From the NCBI RefSeq assembly GCF_005796225.1, contig NZ_VAHO01000019.1, positions 1-63,635 on the forward strand: 63,635 bases of DNA, given 5' to 3'. A program made the translations under genes and the position numbers. Positions 8,422 through 17,225 of the stretch are shown here, in pieces. Within the stretch, counting starts at the first letter, position 1, and each line of letters opens with the position of its first letter. Origin of the DNA: Pseudarthrobacter sp. NamE5. Its GTDB lineage: Bacteria; Actinomycetota; Actinomycetes; Actinomycetales; Micrococcaceae. The notes under the pieces were generated by a model, which was not told the DNA's origin, did no database searches, and worked only from the letters and a program-made list of their open reading frames with translations.

Positions 8422-9849
8422 TTACCCCGCGTACTCGCGCACGCCGGCCAGCTCTGCTTCCAGCGCGGCCAACTGGCGTTCGACGGCGGCCGGTGCCGTT
8501 CCGCCCTGGGAGTTGCGGCTGTTCAGCGACCCCTCCGTGGACAGGACCGTCCGGACCTCAGGGGTGAGGTGCGCCGAGATGGCCGCATACTCGTCGTCGG
8601 TCAGGTCCCACAGCTCCACGCCGCGGGACTCCGCCTGCTTGACCGCGGCGCCGGAGAGCTCGTGCGCCTCACGGAACGGGACACCCTGGCGGACCAGCCA
8701 TTCGGCGATGTCCGTGGCAAGGGCGAACCCCTGCGGCGCCAGCGATTCCATCCGCCCGGTATTGAACTTCAGCGTGGCAATCATGCCGGACACGGCCGGG
8801 AGCAGGAGCTCCAGTGTGTCTGCGGCGTCGAACACCGGTTCCTTGTCTTCCTGCAGATCACGGTTGTAGGCCAGCGGCAGGCCCTTGAGCGTGGCCAGCA
8901 ACCCGGTCAAGTTTCCGATCAGGCGCCCCGCCTTGCCGCGTGCCAGTTCAGCCACGTCCGGGTTCTTCTTCTGCGGCATGATCGAGGATCCCGTGGAGTA
9001 CGAGTCGTGCAGCGTGACGAAGGAGAACTCCTTGGTGGCCCAGAGGATGACTTCCTCGGAGATGCGGGACAGGTCCACCCCGATCATCGAGCACACCCAG
9101 GCGAATTCAGCGAAGACGTCGCGGGATGCGGTGCCGTCAATGGAGTTGTGGGCCGCTGAGTAGAAACCCAGGTCTGCTGCCACAGCCTCCGGATCCAGTC
9201 CCAGCGACGAGCCGGCAAGCGCACCGGAACCATAGGGCGAGACGCCGGCGCGCTTGTCCCAGTCCTGCAGCCGCTGCACGTCGCGCAGCAGCGCCCAGGC
9301 GTGGGCCAGGAGGTGGTGGCTGAGCAGTACCGGCTGGGCGTGCTGCAGGTGGGTACGGCCGGGCATTGCAACGCCGTGGTGGGCCCTGGCCTGCTCCACC
9401 AGCGCGTCCACCGTGGCCAGGACACCGCGGGCGATGATCCGGGCGTGGTCGCGCAGGAACATCCGGCCCAGGGTTGCCACCTGGTCGTTGCGGGACCGGC
9501 CGGCGCGGAGCTTGCCACCCAGCTGCGGTCCGGCACGCTCGATCAGGCCGTGCTCCAGCGAGCCGTGCACGTCCTCGTCGGATTCTGCCGGCACGTAGGC
9601 GCCCGAGGCCACGTCCTCATCCAAGCGGGTGAGGGCTTCGAGCATGCCTTCCAGTTCGGCGTCGTCCAGCAGGCCCGCCTTGTGCAGCACCCGGGCGTGG
9701 GCCTTGGAGCCGGCGATGTCATAGCGTGCGAGCCGCCAGTCGAAGTGCGTGGACTTGCTCAGCGCAGCCAGGGCATCGGCGGGGCCGCCGGCGAACCGGC
9801 CGCCCCACAAGGCGCCTGTGTTTGTAGCCTCGGATTTTGCTTCAGCCAC
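8422..9849 (-). CDS. argH: argininosuccinate lyase
   Basis: Last step of arginine synthesis: splits argininosuccinate into arginine and fumarate. The 475-aa protein has the fumarase/ASL signature GSSIMPQKKNPD and the active-site regions HVHGSLE-type and GRTHLQHAQP. GTG at 9849 was chosen because it sits 5 bp after the argG stop with an AGGAAAG ribosome binding site lying within the argG end, and gives the usual length. It is the last gene of the argCJBDFRGH operon and is followed by a hairpin. Confidence 0.96.
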   Translation of the reverse strand: MAEAKSEATNTGALWGGRFAGGPADALAALSKSTHFDWRLARYDIAGSKAHARVLHKAGLLDDAELEGMLEALTRLDEDVASGAYVPAESDEDVHGSLEHGLIERAGPQLGGKLRAGRSRNDQVATLGRMFLRDHARIIARGVLATVDALVEQARAHHGVAMPGRTHLQHAQPVLLSHHLLAHAWALLRDVQRLQDWDKRAGVSPYGSGALAGSSLGLDPEAVAADLGFYSAAHNSIDGTASRDVFAEFAWVCSMIGVDLSRISEEVILWATKEFSFVTLHDSYSTGSSIMPQKKNPDVAELARGKAGRLIGNLTGLLATLKGLPLAYNRDLQEDKEPVFDAADTLELLLPAVSGMIATLKFNTGRMESLAPQGFALATDIAEWLVRQGVPFREAHELSGAAVKQAESRGVELWDLTDDEYAAISAHLTPEVRTVLSTEGSLNSRNSQGGTAPAAVERQLAALEAELAGVREYAG

Positions 9850-9854
9850 AGGGG

Positions 9855-11060
9855 CTACTTTCCTGCGACGCGGATGTCGCGGCCGGAGGCGACCTTGGCG
9901 GACATGCCCCACAGCTCGATAAAGCCGCGGGCCATGGACTGGTCGAACGTGTCGCCTGTGTCGTAGGTGGCAAGGTTGAAGTCGTACAGCGACGTCTCGG
10001 AGCGGCGGCCGTTGACGATGGCCTGGCCGCCGTGCAGGGTCATGCGGATGTCACCGGAGACGTACTTCTGGGTGTCTTCGATGAAGGCGTCCAGGGAGCG
10101 CTTCAGCGGGGAGAACCACTGGCCGTCGTAAACCAGCTCGGCCCAGCGCTGGCCAACGGTGGCCTTGAAGCGGGCCTGCTCGCGCTCAACGGTGATGTCT
10201 TCGAGGTGCTTGTGCGCGGTGATCAGGGCCATAGCGCCCGGGGCCTCGTAGATTTCACGGGACTTGATGCCCACCAGCCGGTCCTCGACGACGTCGATGC
10301 GGCCAACGCCCTGCGCGCCGGCGCGGCGGTTGAGTTCCTTGATGGCCTGCAGCGGGGTGACCTTCACACCGTCGATCGCCACGGGAATGCCGGCCTCGAA
10401 CGAGATGATGACCTCATCCGGCGCCGGCGGGAATTCCGGGGTGGCGGTGTAGTCGTAGATGTCCTTGGTGGGGGCGTTCCAGATGTCCTCGAGGTAGCCG
10501 GTTTCCACGGCGCGGCCCCAGACGTTCTGGTCGATGGAGTACGGGTTCTTCTTGGTGGTTTCGATCGGCAGGCCCTTTTCCTCGGCGAAGGCGATGGCCT
10601 TGTCGCGGGTGAGGGCGAGGTCGCGGACCGGTGCGATGCACTTCAGGTCCGGGCCGAGGGTCTGGATGCCCACTTCGAAACGGACCTGGTCGTTGCCCTT
10701 GCCGGTGCAGCCGTGGGCCACGGTGGTGGCGCCGAATTCGCGGGCGGCCTTGACCAGGTGCTTGACGATCACGGGCCGGGAGATAGCGGACACCAGCGGG
10801 TAGTGGCCCTGGTACAGTCCGTTGGCCTTCAGCGTGGGCATGCAGTACTCGTTGGCGAACTCGTCCGAGGCATCAGCCACGTAGGCTTCGACGGCGCCGC
10901 ATCCGAGGGCGCGCTGGCGGATGGTCTCGAGCGACTCTCCGCCCTGTCCAACGTCGACCGCCACGGCGATGACTTCGGCGCCGGTGGCCTCACCGATCCA
11001 GCCGATGGCTACTGAGGTGTCCAGGCCGCCTGAGTAGGCCAGCACAATGCGTTCAGTCAC
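9855..11060 (-). CDS. argG: argininosuccinate synthase
   Basis: Joins citrulline and aspartate using ATP. The 401-aa product starts with the N-type ATP pyrophosphatase P-loop AYSGGLDTSVAIGW and has GCTGKGNDQVRFE, both hallmark segments of ArgG. It follows argR by 42 bp and precedes argH by 5 bp, within the arginine operon. An AGGAGCATG-type ribosome binding site precedes the start. Confidence 0.97.
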   Translation of the reverse strand: MTERIVLAYSGGLDTSVAIGWIGEATGAEVIAVAVDVGQGGESLETIRQRALGCGAVEAYVADASDEFANEYCMPTLKANGLYQGHYPLVSAISRPVIVKHLVKAAREFGATTVAHGCTGKGNDQVRFEVGIQTLGPDLKCIAPVRDLALTRDKAIAFAEEKGLPIETTKKNPYSIDQNVWGRAVETGYLEDIWNAPTKDIYDYTATPEFPPAPDEVIISFEAGIPVAIDGVKVTPLQAIKELNRRAGAQGVGRIDVVEDRLVGIKSREIYEAPGAMALITAHKHLEDITVEREQARFKATVGQRWAELVYDGQWFSPLKRSLDAFIEDTQKYVSGDIRMTLHGGQAIVNGRRSETSLYDFNLATYDTGDTFDQSMARGFIELWGMSAKVASGRDIRVAGK

Positions 11061-11102
11061 TTCACATGCTCCTTTGTGGGGTGTTTTGGTTTGTCTTCAA
11101 GC

Positions 11103-11633
11103 TTATTGCCCGGCTTCTGCGGCCAGTTGCAGGAACTTGGCGGCGAGGTCCGGGCCGCCCTGCGGGTCACGGGCCACCAGCAGCACGGTGTCGTCCCCGG
11201 CGATGGTCCCCAGGATGGACGGCATCACCGAATGGTCGATCGCCAGGGCGAGGAAGTTCGCTGCACCCGGCGGCGTCCGGAGCACGGCGATGTTGGCTGA
11301 AGCTTCCGCAGTGACCAGCAGTTCACTGCAGAGCCTTGCCAGCCGGGCGTCCAGGATTTCCTGGCTTACCCCGCTTTTCGCAGTACGCTCACCGCCTTCG
11401 CCGGGTACCGCGTACACCAGCACGCCTTCCTTGCCGCGGACGCGGACAGCGCCGAGTTCCACCAGGTCCCGCGACAGCGTCGCCTGGGTGACCTGGACGC
11501 CGTCGTCCGCCAGCAAGGTTGCCAGCTCCGCCTGGGAACGCACGGATTCCCCGGTAAGGATGGCGGCGATGCGCGCCTGGCGCGCAGTCTTGGTGGCCGG
11601 GCTGGAGCCCGGCACCGACGGGCTGGTGGACAC
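11103..11633 (-). CDS. argR: arginine repressor
   Basis: Transcription factor that binds ARG boxes when arginine is high. The 176-aa protein has the N-terminal winged helix (KTARQARIAAILTG through QATLSRDLVELGAVRV) and the C-terminal arginine-binding hexamer domain with GTIAGDDTVLLVAR. The GTG start overlaps the argF stop by one base (TAGTG), indicating coupled translation. It lies inside the operon it probably controls; the likely targets are the tandem ARG boxes before argC at 17101-17139. Confidence 0.95.
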   Translation of the reverse strand: MSTSPSVPGSSPATKTARQARIAAILTGESVRSQAELATLLADDGVQVTQATLSRDLVELGAVRVRGKEGVLVYAVPGEGGERTAKSGVSQEILDARLARLCSELLVTAEASANIAVLRTPPGAANFLALAIDHSVMPSILGTIAGDDTVLLVARDPQGGPDLAAKFLQLAAEAGQ

Positions 11634-12643
11634 TAGAACGTGCTCTCCCCGGTACCTTCAACGGGGGCGAGGCCGTCCACGAACGCCAGGCCCGAGCGGT
11701 GCATCAGCCAGGCCATCAGGGCCTTCTGCGCGTGCAGCCGGTTCTCGGCCTCGTCCCAAACGATGGACTGCGGTCCGTCGATGACTCCGGCGGAGATTTC
11801 GTAACCCCGGTAGGCGGGCAGGCAGTGAAGGACGACGGCGTCTTCCGCCGCATGTGCCATTGCCTCCTCGTCCACGGAGTACTCGCGGAACAGCTGCAGC
11901 CGGGCTTCCTTTTCGGCTTCCTGGCCCATGGATACCCAGGTGTCCGTTGCCACGACGTCGGCCCCCTTCAGGGCTTCCGCGGCGTCCGTGGTAATCAACA
12001 CGGAGCCGCCGGTTTCCGCTGCGCGCTCCTCGGCCGCAGCCACGATCTCCGCCGCCGGCAGGTAGCCCTCCGGCCCCGCGATCCGGACATGCATTCCCGC
12101 CGTGACCCCCGCCAGCAGGTAGGAATTGGCCATGTTGTTGGCGGCGTCCCCAAGGTAGCTCATGGTGAGGCCCGTGAGTTCGCCCTTGTGCTCCTTGACG
12201 GCCAGCAGGTCCGCGAGCAGCTGGCACGGGTGGTAATCGTCGCACAGCGCGTTGATGACGGGCACGCTGGAGTTTGCCGCCATTGCCACCAGGCCTGCGT
12301 GCGCCCCGGTCCGCCAGACGATGGTGGAAACCATGCGCTCCAGGACCTTGGCGGTGTCCTCCACGGACTCCTTGTGGCCGATCTGCGCCTCGCCCGGGTT
12401 GATGATGAGAGCGTTTCCGCCCATGTCCGCGATGCCCGTGGCGAACGAGACCCGGGTCCTGGTGGAGGTCTTGTCAAAGATCACGGCCACGGTTTTGCGG
12501 CCGCTTCCCTCGGCGGCGAAGGGCTGGACGCTGTAGGGCGCCGCCTTCATGCGGGCTGCGAGGTCCAGGACCTCCGCCTGCTCCGCCGGGCTGAGGTCCG
12601 TGTCCTTGAGGAAATGCCGGGTGGAGCTGGGCACTGATGTCAC
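11633..12643 (-). CDS. argF: ornithine carbamoyltransferase
   Basis: Converts ornithine and carbamoyl phosphate to citrulline. The 336-aa protein has the carbamoyl-phosphate motif STRTR (in KTSTRTRVSFATG), the HPCQ segment and the HCLPA catalytic motif. Its GTG start overlaps the argD stop as GTGA, and its stop overlaps the argR start, so it is tightly coupled on both sides. Confidence 0.96.
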   Translation of the reverse strand: MTSVPSSTRHFLKDTDLSPAEQAEVLDLAARMKAAPYSVQPFAAEGSGRKTVAVIFDKTSTRTRVSFATGIADMGGNALIINPGEAQIGHKESVEDTAKVLERMVSTIVWRTGAHAGLVAMAANSSVPVINALCDDYHPCQLLADLLAVKEHKGELTGLTMSYLGDAANNMANSYLLAGVTAGMHVRIAGPEGYLPAAEIVAAAEERAAETGGSVLITTDAAEALKGADVVATDTWVSMGQEAEKEARLQLFREYSVDEEAMAHAAEDAVVLHCLPAYRGYEISAGVIDGPQSIVWDEAENRLHAQKALMAWLMHRSGLAFVDGLAPVEGTGESTF

Positions 12644-13905
12644 TGGGCGTCCTTAGCTGCTTGGAGGATGGCCGGAAAGGCGTCGAGGAAGGAATTTGCC
12701 TGGGCCACGGTGAGGACCAGCGGCGGGGCCAGGCGAATGGTGCGGGGTCCTGGGCTGTTGACGATGAACCCGGCATCCAGGCCGGCCTGGACCACGGCCG
12801 GGGCCACGTCTGCGTCCAGGTCGAACCCGACGAGCAGGCCTTCACCCCTGACTTCGGTGACGCCGGTGAGGGCGGCTAGGGCCGAACGCAGGTGCTCCCC
12901 CACCTCGGCAACGTTCTGCAGGATATGCTGGTTCTCAATTGCATGCAGGGTGGCCAGGGCGGCCGCTGTGGCTACAGGGTTCCCGCCGAAGGTTGTGCCG
13001 TGCTGGCCCGCGGTCAATAACGACGACGTCCCCGCACCGAACGTGATCAGCGCACCGATAGGGAATCCACCGCCCAGGCCCTTCGCCAGGGTGACGGCGT
13101 CCGGCGTGATCCCGGCGTCCTCGCTGGCCAGCCACTTTCCCGTGCGACCGATGCCTGTCTGCACCTCGTCAAGGATCAGCAGGGCTCCGGCTTTGCTGGT
13201 GAGCTCCCGTGCTGCCCGGAGGTACCCCGGGGGCAGCGGCCGGACCCCGGCCTCACCCTGGATGGGTTCCAGGAAGACCGCGGCAACAGTGTCATCAACG
13301 GCGGCGTTGAGTGCTTCCACGTCCCCGAAGGGGATATGGACCACGCCGCCGGGCAGCGGCTCGAACGGCGCCCGGTAGGCTTCCTTGGCGGTCAGGGCAA
13401 GGGCGCCCATGGTCCGGCCGTGGAAGGCTCCCTCAAGGGCGATGATCTTGGTCCGCTTGGCCGCCCCGCCACCCGAGTTGCGGCGGGCCAGCTTGAAGGC
13501 TGCCTCGTTGGCCTCGGTCCCGGAGTTGGTGAAGAACGCCTTGGACCCGGTTGGCGCATTGGTAAGCGCCAACAGCCTTTCGGCCAGCGCGATCTGCGTG
13601 GGGCTGGTGAAGAAGTTGGACACGTGCCCCAGGGTGGCAAGCTGGCTTGCGATAACCGAGGTGACGAACGGGTTCGCATGGCCGAGCGCGTTGACGGCAA
13701 TGCCGCCCAGCAGGTCCAGGTACTCCTTGCCGTCGGCATCCCACACCAGGCAGCCGGCACCGCGGACCAGAACCCGCTGCGGAGTGCCGAACACCCCCAT
13801 CAGCGAGGCGGAGTAGCGGGACAGCCACTCGGAGCCCGCATGGCCGGTGGTTTCCACCAGCTCAGCCACAGGTGTCCGGTGAGCGAGGTTTTCAGTCGTG
13901 TTCAT
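12640..13905 (-). CDS. argD: acetylornithine aminotransferase
   Basis: PLP-dependent class III aminotransferase that makes N-acetylornithine from the semialdehyde. The 421-aa protein has TNSGTEANEAAFKLAR (substrate and PLP phosphate site), LILDEVQTGIGRTG (the aspartate that holds the PLP ring nitrogen) and TLAKGLGGGFPIGA with the Schiff-base lysine. Its ATG overlaps the argB stop (ATGA), and its stop overlaps the argF start. Confidence 0.96.
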   Translation of the reverse strand: MNTTENLAHRTPVAELVETTGHAGSEWLSRYSASLMGVFGTPQRVLVRGAGCLVWDADGKEYLDLLGGIAVNALGHANPFVTSVIASQLATLGHVSNFFTSPTQIALAERLLALTNAPTGSKAFFTNSGTEANEAAFKLARRNSGGGAAKRTKIIALEGAFHGRTMGALALTAKEAYRAPFEPLPGGVVHIPFGDVEALNAAVDDTVAAVFLEPIQGEAGVRPLPPGYLRAARELTSKAGALLILDEVQTGIGRTGKWLASEDAGITPDAVTLAKGLGGGFPIGALITFGAGTSSLLTAGQHGTTFGGNPVATAAALATLHAIENQHILQNVAEVGEHLRSALAALTGVTEVRGEGLLVGFDLDADVAPAVVQAGLDAGFIVNSPGPRTIRLAPPLVLTVAQANSFLDAFPAILQAAKDAQ

Positions 13906-14861
13906 CCGTCGATCTCCTCATCCGGGACCACCTGGGTGCCGATGCCGGCGGTAGTGAAGGTTTCCAGCAGCATGGAGTGCGCCAGCCGCCCGTCCACGAT
14001 GTGCGCGCGTTCCACTCCCTCGTCGATGGCCTTGAGGCACGCAGCCATCTTGGGGATCATGCCCGACTCGAGCCTGGGCAGCATGTCCCGCAGTTCTGAG
14101 GCGGTGAGTGAGGAGATCAGGGACGACTTGTCCGGCCAGTTGGCGTACAGGCCCTCCACGTCGGTGAGGATCACCAGCTTCGAGGCGCCCAGCGCCGAGG
14201 CAACGGCGGCAGCGGCGGTGTCCGCATTGACGTTCAGGACCTGGCCGGTGGTCTGGAAACCTGCCGCGCCCAGGAAGCCGTCGCCAGCGTCCACGATTTC
14301 GGGCGCGACCGTGGAGATGACAGGGATGCGGCCGGCGTCGAGGATGTCCACGATGCCTGCCGGATCTACGCCCACCACTTCGCCCACCAGCCCGAGGTCC
14401 ACTTCTTCACCGTCCACCACCGTCCCGGTGCGGACGGCGCGCAGCAGCCCGCCGTCTTCACCGGACATTCCGACGGCGTAGGGTCCGTGGGAGTTGATGA
14501 GCCCCACCAGTTCGCGCCCCACCTGGCCGGTGAGGACCATCCGGACCACGTCCATGGCCTCGGGCGTTGTGACGCGGAGGCCGCCCTTGAATTCGGACTC
14601 GATGCCGAGCCGGGCCAGCATGGAGTTGATCTGGGGTCCGCCGCCATGGACGACCACCGGGTGGATTCCCACGTGGTGCAGGAACACGATGTCCTCCGCG
14701 AAGGCCCGGCGCAGTTCGTCATTGACCATGGCGTTGCCGCCGTATTTGATCACCATGGTGGTACCGGCAAAGCGCTGGATCCAGGGCAGCGCCTCGATCA
14801 GGGTGGCGGCCTTGTCCTGGGCGTCGGACATGCTGGTGGTCTCGCGAGTCTGGGTGTTCAT
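13902..14861 (-). CDS. argB: acetylglutamate kinase
   Basis: Phosphorylates N-acetylglutamate, usually the arginine-inhibited step. The 319-aa protein has VIKYGGNAM and VVHGGGPQINSML (nucleotide and substrate loops) and ILTDVEGLYANWPD near the C-terminus. The ATG at 14861 has a GGAAGAG ribosome binding site 6 nt upstream; an internal ATG at 14831 lacks one. A longer frame to 15068 overlaps argJ and was rejected. Confidence 0.96.
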   Translation of the reverse strand: MNTQTRETTSMSDAQDKAATLIEALPWIQRFAGTTMVIKYGGNAMVNDELRRAFAEDIVFLHHVGIHPVVVHGGGPQINSMLARLGIESEFKGGLRVTTPEAMDVVRMVLTGQVGRELVGLINSHGPYAVGMSGEDGGLLRAVRTGTVVDGEEVDLGLVGEVVGVDPAGIVDILDAGRIPVISTVAPEIVDAGDGFLGAAGFQTTGQVLNVNADTAAAAVASALGASKLVILTDVEGLYANWPDKSSLISSLTASELRDMLPRLESGMIPKMAACLKAIDEGVERAHIVDGRLAHSMLLETFTTAGIGTQVVPDEEIDG

Positions 14862-14895
14862 ACCGTCTCTTCCGAAAGCTTCCACAAGGGGGTGC

Positions 14896-16062
14896 CTAGC
14901 TTGAGTAGGCGCTGTTCTCGTGCACGTAATCGTGGGTGAGGTCGTTCGTCCAGATGGTGGCCTCGGCGGTACCGGCCTGCAGGTCGATTTCCACCAGGAC
15001 CTCGCGCGGCTCCAGGTTGACGAGGCTGCGGTCGTCGCCGATGCTGCCGTTGCGGCAGATCTGGACACCGTTCATGGCCACGTTCAGCTGGTCCGCCTCG
15101 AACACCGCGTCGGTGGTGCCCACCGCCGAGAGTACGCGGCCCCAGTTCGGGTCCTTGCCGAAGATGGCAGCTTTGAACAGGTTGGACCGTGCCACGGAGC
15201 GGCTGACGGTTTCGGCGTCCGCTTCGCTGGCGGCATTGAAGGTGCGGATGGCAATGTCGTGGCTGGCGCCTTCGGCGTCGGCAATCAGCTTGCGGGCAAG
15301 TTCGGCGCACACCTTGGTCAGGCCGGCGCTGAACACTTCGGCGGACGGCACTGCACTGGAAGCTCCGGAGGCCATCAGGACCACGGTGTCGTTGGTGGAC
15401 ATGCAGCCGTCCGAGTCTGTCCTGTCGAAGGTGACCCGCGTGGCGTCCCGCAGGACAACGTCGAGCAGCTCCGGTTCCACCACGGCATCCGTGGTAAGGA
15501 CCACCAGCATTGTGGCCAGGCCGGGTGCCAACATGCCGGCGCCCTTGGCGATGCCGCCGATGCTGAATTCCTGGCCGTCCCCGTCCGTGCCGATGAACAG
15601 GGCGGACTTCGGGACCGAGTCGGTGGTCATGATGGCGGTGCCGGCATCCGGGCCGCCATCGACGCTCAGGGCAGCAGCAGCCGCCTCCACGCCCGGGAGG
15701 ACTTTGTCCATGGGAAGCTGCTCCCCGATGAGGCCGGTGGAGCAGACAAAGACATCAGTGGCGGAAATCCCCAGCACTTCGGCGACCTTCTCCGCGGTGC
15801 CGTGCGTGTTCTGGAAGCCGGTGGGGCCGGTGCAGGCATTGGCCCCGCCGGAATTCAGGACCACGGCGTCGACGCGTCCGTCCGAGACAACCTGGCGGGA
15901 CCAATGGACGGGGGCGGCGGCCACCCGGTTGCTGGTGAAGACGGCGGCGGCCGCCTTTGCGGGTCCGTCGTTGACCACGAGCGCGAGGTCCGGCTTGCCG
16001 GAGGCCTTCAAACCGGCGGCGACGCCGGAAGCACGGAAGCCCTGGGGTGCGGTAACGGTCAC
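14896..16062 (-). CDS. argJ: bifunctional glutamate N-acetyltransferase/acetylornithine transacetylase
   Basis: Recycles the acetyl group between acetylornithine and glutamate. The 388-aa precursor contains KGAGMLAPGLATMLVVLTTD; self-cleavage before the conserved threonine of ATML gives alpha and beta chains in this family. The cluster has no separate argA, as expected when ArgJ is bifunctional, though this is inference. The GTG at 16062 overlaps the argC stop as GTGA. The longer frame to 16260 is out-of-frame argC sequence. Confidence 0.95.
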   Translation of the reverse strand: MTVTAPQGFRASGVAAGLKASGKPDLALVVNDGPAKAAAAVFTSNRVAAAPVHWSRQVVSDGRVDAVVLNSGGANACTGPTGFQNTHGTAEKVAEVLGISATDVFVCSTGLIGEQLPMDKVLPGVEAAAAALSVDGGPDAGTAIMTTDSVPKSALFIGTDGDGQEFSIGGIAKGAGMLAPGLATMLVVLTTDAVVEPELLDVVLRDATRVTFDRTDSDGCMSTNDTVVLMASGASSAVPSAEVFSAGLTKVCAELARKLIADAEGASHDIAIRTFNAASEADAETVSRSVARSNLFKAAIFGKDPNWGRVLSAVGTTDAVFEADQLNVAMNGVQICRNGSIGDDRSLVNLEPREVLVEIDLQAGTAEATIWTNDLTHDYVHENSAYSS

Positions 16063-17090
16063 GGGGCTACTCCCTGCAGGTTGAGGCCGGCAGTTTCCTG
16101 CAGGCCGAGTGCGATGTTCATTGACTGGACGGCTCCGCCGGCCGTTCCTTTGGTGAGGTTGTCGATGACGCAGGTGACGATGACCCGACCGGTGTGCGGG
16201 TCGAAAGCCAGTTGCAGCGCGGCATGGTTTGATCCCTGCACGGATTTGGTGCCCGGCCACTGTCCCTCAGGCAACAGGTGGACGAACGGCTCGTCGTCGT
16301 AGGCGTCCGTCCATGCCTGGCGCAACTGCTCTCCGCTGGTGCCCGGCTTCACTCTGGCCGTGGCAGTGGTGAGGATGCCGCGGCTCATGGGCGCAAGCGT
16401 GGGGGTGAAGGACACAGTCACCTGTTCACCGGCGGCGTTGGAGAGGCCCTGCTCGATCTCGGGGGTGTGGCGGTGGCCGCCGCCCACGCCGTAGGGGCTC
16501 ATGGAGCCCATGACCTCGGCGCCGATCAGGTTGACCTTGGCTGCCTTACCCGCACCTGAGGTGCCGGACGCTGAAACGATGACCACGTCGTCGGGCTGCA
16601 GCAGGTTAGCGGTGAATCCGGGCGTGAGGGCCAGCAGGGCCGACGTCGGGTAGCAGCCGGGAACGGCAATGCGTGTGGCACCCTTGAGCGCTTCGCGCTG
16701 GCCCGGCAGTTCGGGAAGGCCGTAGGGCCAAGTGCCGGCGTGGGCGGAGCCGTAGAACTTCTCCCACGCTGCGGCGTCCTCCAGGCGGTGGTCGGCACCG
16801 GCGTCAATCACCACCGTCCCCTCGGGCAGCCGGGCAGCGATCTCCGCTGATGCACCGTGGGGCAGGGCAAGGAACACCACGTCGTGGCCGGAAAGGTTTT
16901 CCACGGTGGTATCTTCAAGGATTCGGCTGGCCAGTCCGTGGAGGTGGGGCTGCAGCTCACCCAGCCGGGAGCCGGCGTTGCTGTGGGCGGTGATGGCCCC
17001 GATCGTGACATCCGGGTGCCCGGCGAGGAGCCGGAGGACCTCTCCCCCGGCGTAGCCGCTGGCTCCCGACACTGCAACAGAAATAGTCAT
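16059..17090 (-). CDS. argC: N-acetyl-gamma-glutamyl-phosphate reductase
   Basis: NADPH-dependent third step of arginine synthesis and first gene of the operon. The 343-aa protein has the N-terminal nucleotide motif VSGASGYAGGEVLRLLAGHP and the catalytic cysteine in AVPGCYPTSALLAL. The ATG at 17090 lies six bases after a TATAGT -10 element and has no ribosome binding site, so the mRNA is probably leaderless. Two ARG boxes cover the promoter just upstream. Confidence 0.96.
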   Translation of the reverse strand: MTISVAVSGASGYAGGEVLRLLAGHPDVTIGAITAHSNAGSRLGELQPHLHGLASRILEDTTVENLSGHDVVFLALPHGASAEIAARLPEGTVVIDAGADHRLEDAAAWEKFYGSAHAGTWPYGLPELPGQREALKGATRIAVPGCYPTSALLALTPGFTANLLQPDDVVIVSASGTSGAGKAAKVNLIGAEVMGSMSPYGVGGGHRHTPEIEQGLSNAAGEQVTVSFTPTLAPMSRGILTTATARVKPGTSGEQLRQAWTDAYDDEPFVHLLPEGQWPGTKSVQGSNHAALQLAFDPHTGRVIVTCVIDNLTKGTAGGAVQSMNIALGLQETAGLNLQGVAP

Positions 17091-17096
17091 GATCCG

Positions 17097-17139
17097 ACTA
17101 TACAGTAAAACTATGCACTGACTCCGATATTTATGCATG
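17097..17139 (-). promoter_or_regulatory. argC promoter with tandem ARG boxes
   Basis: On the minus strand the -10 hexamer is TATAGT (17097-17102), six bases before the ATG. Two 18-bp ARG-box-like sequences lie at 17101-17118 (GTGCATAGTTTTACTGTA) and 17122-17139 (CATGCATAAATATCGGAG). They are 3 bp apart, so their centres are 21 bp apart, the spacing known for paired ArgR operators. Box 2 covers the promoter spacer and touches the -10, so ArgR bound here should block RNA polymerase. Both share TGCATA and an AT-rich centre. Confidence 0.7.
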
Positions 17140-17225
17140 CCGCCGAATGGCTCTGCCGAAAAGTGTCCCTAGGATGGTTCCAGCAGGCCGGGGCGGACCA
17201 CGCCGGGCCCTTGAAAGGAGAGCCA

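Noticed and set aside
14920..16302. 460-aa open frame on the plus strand opposite argJ
   Set aside because: It is the antisense shadow of argJ in GC-rich sequence; it has no ribosome binding site and no recognisable protein motif, while argJ is fully conserved.
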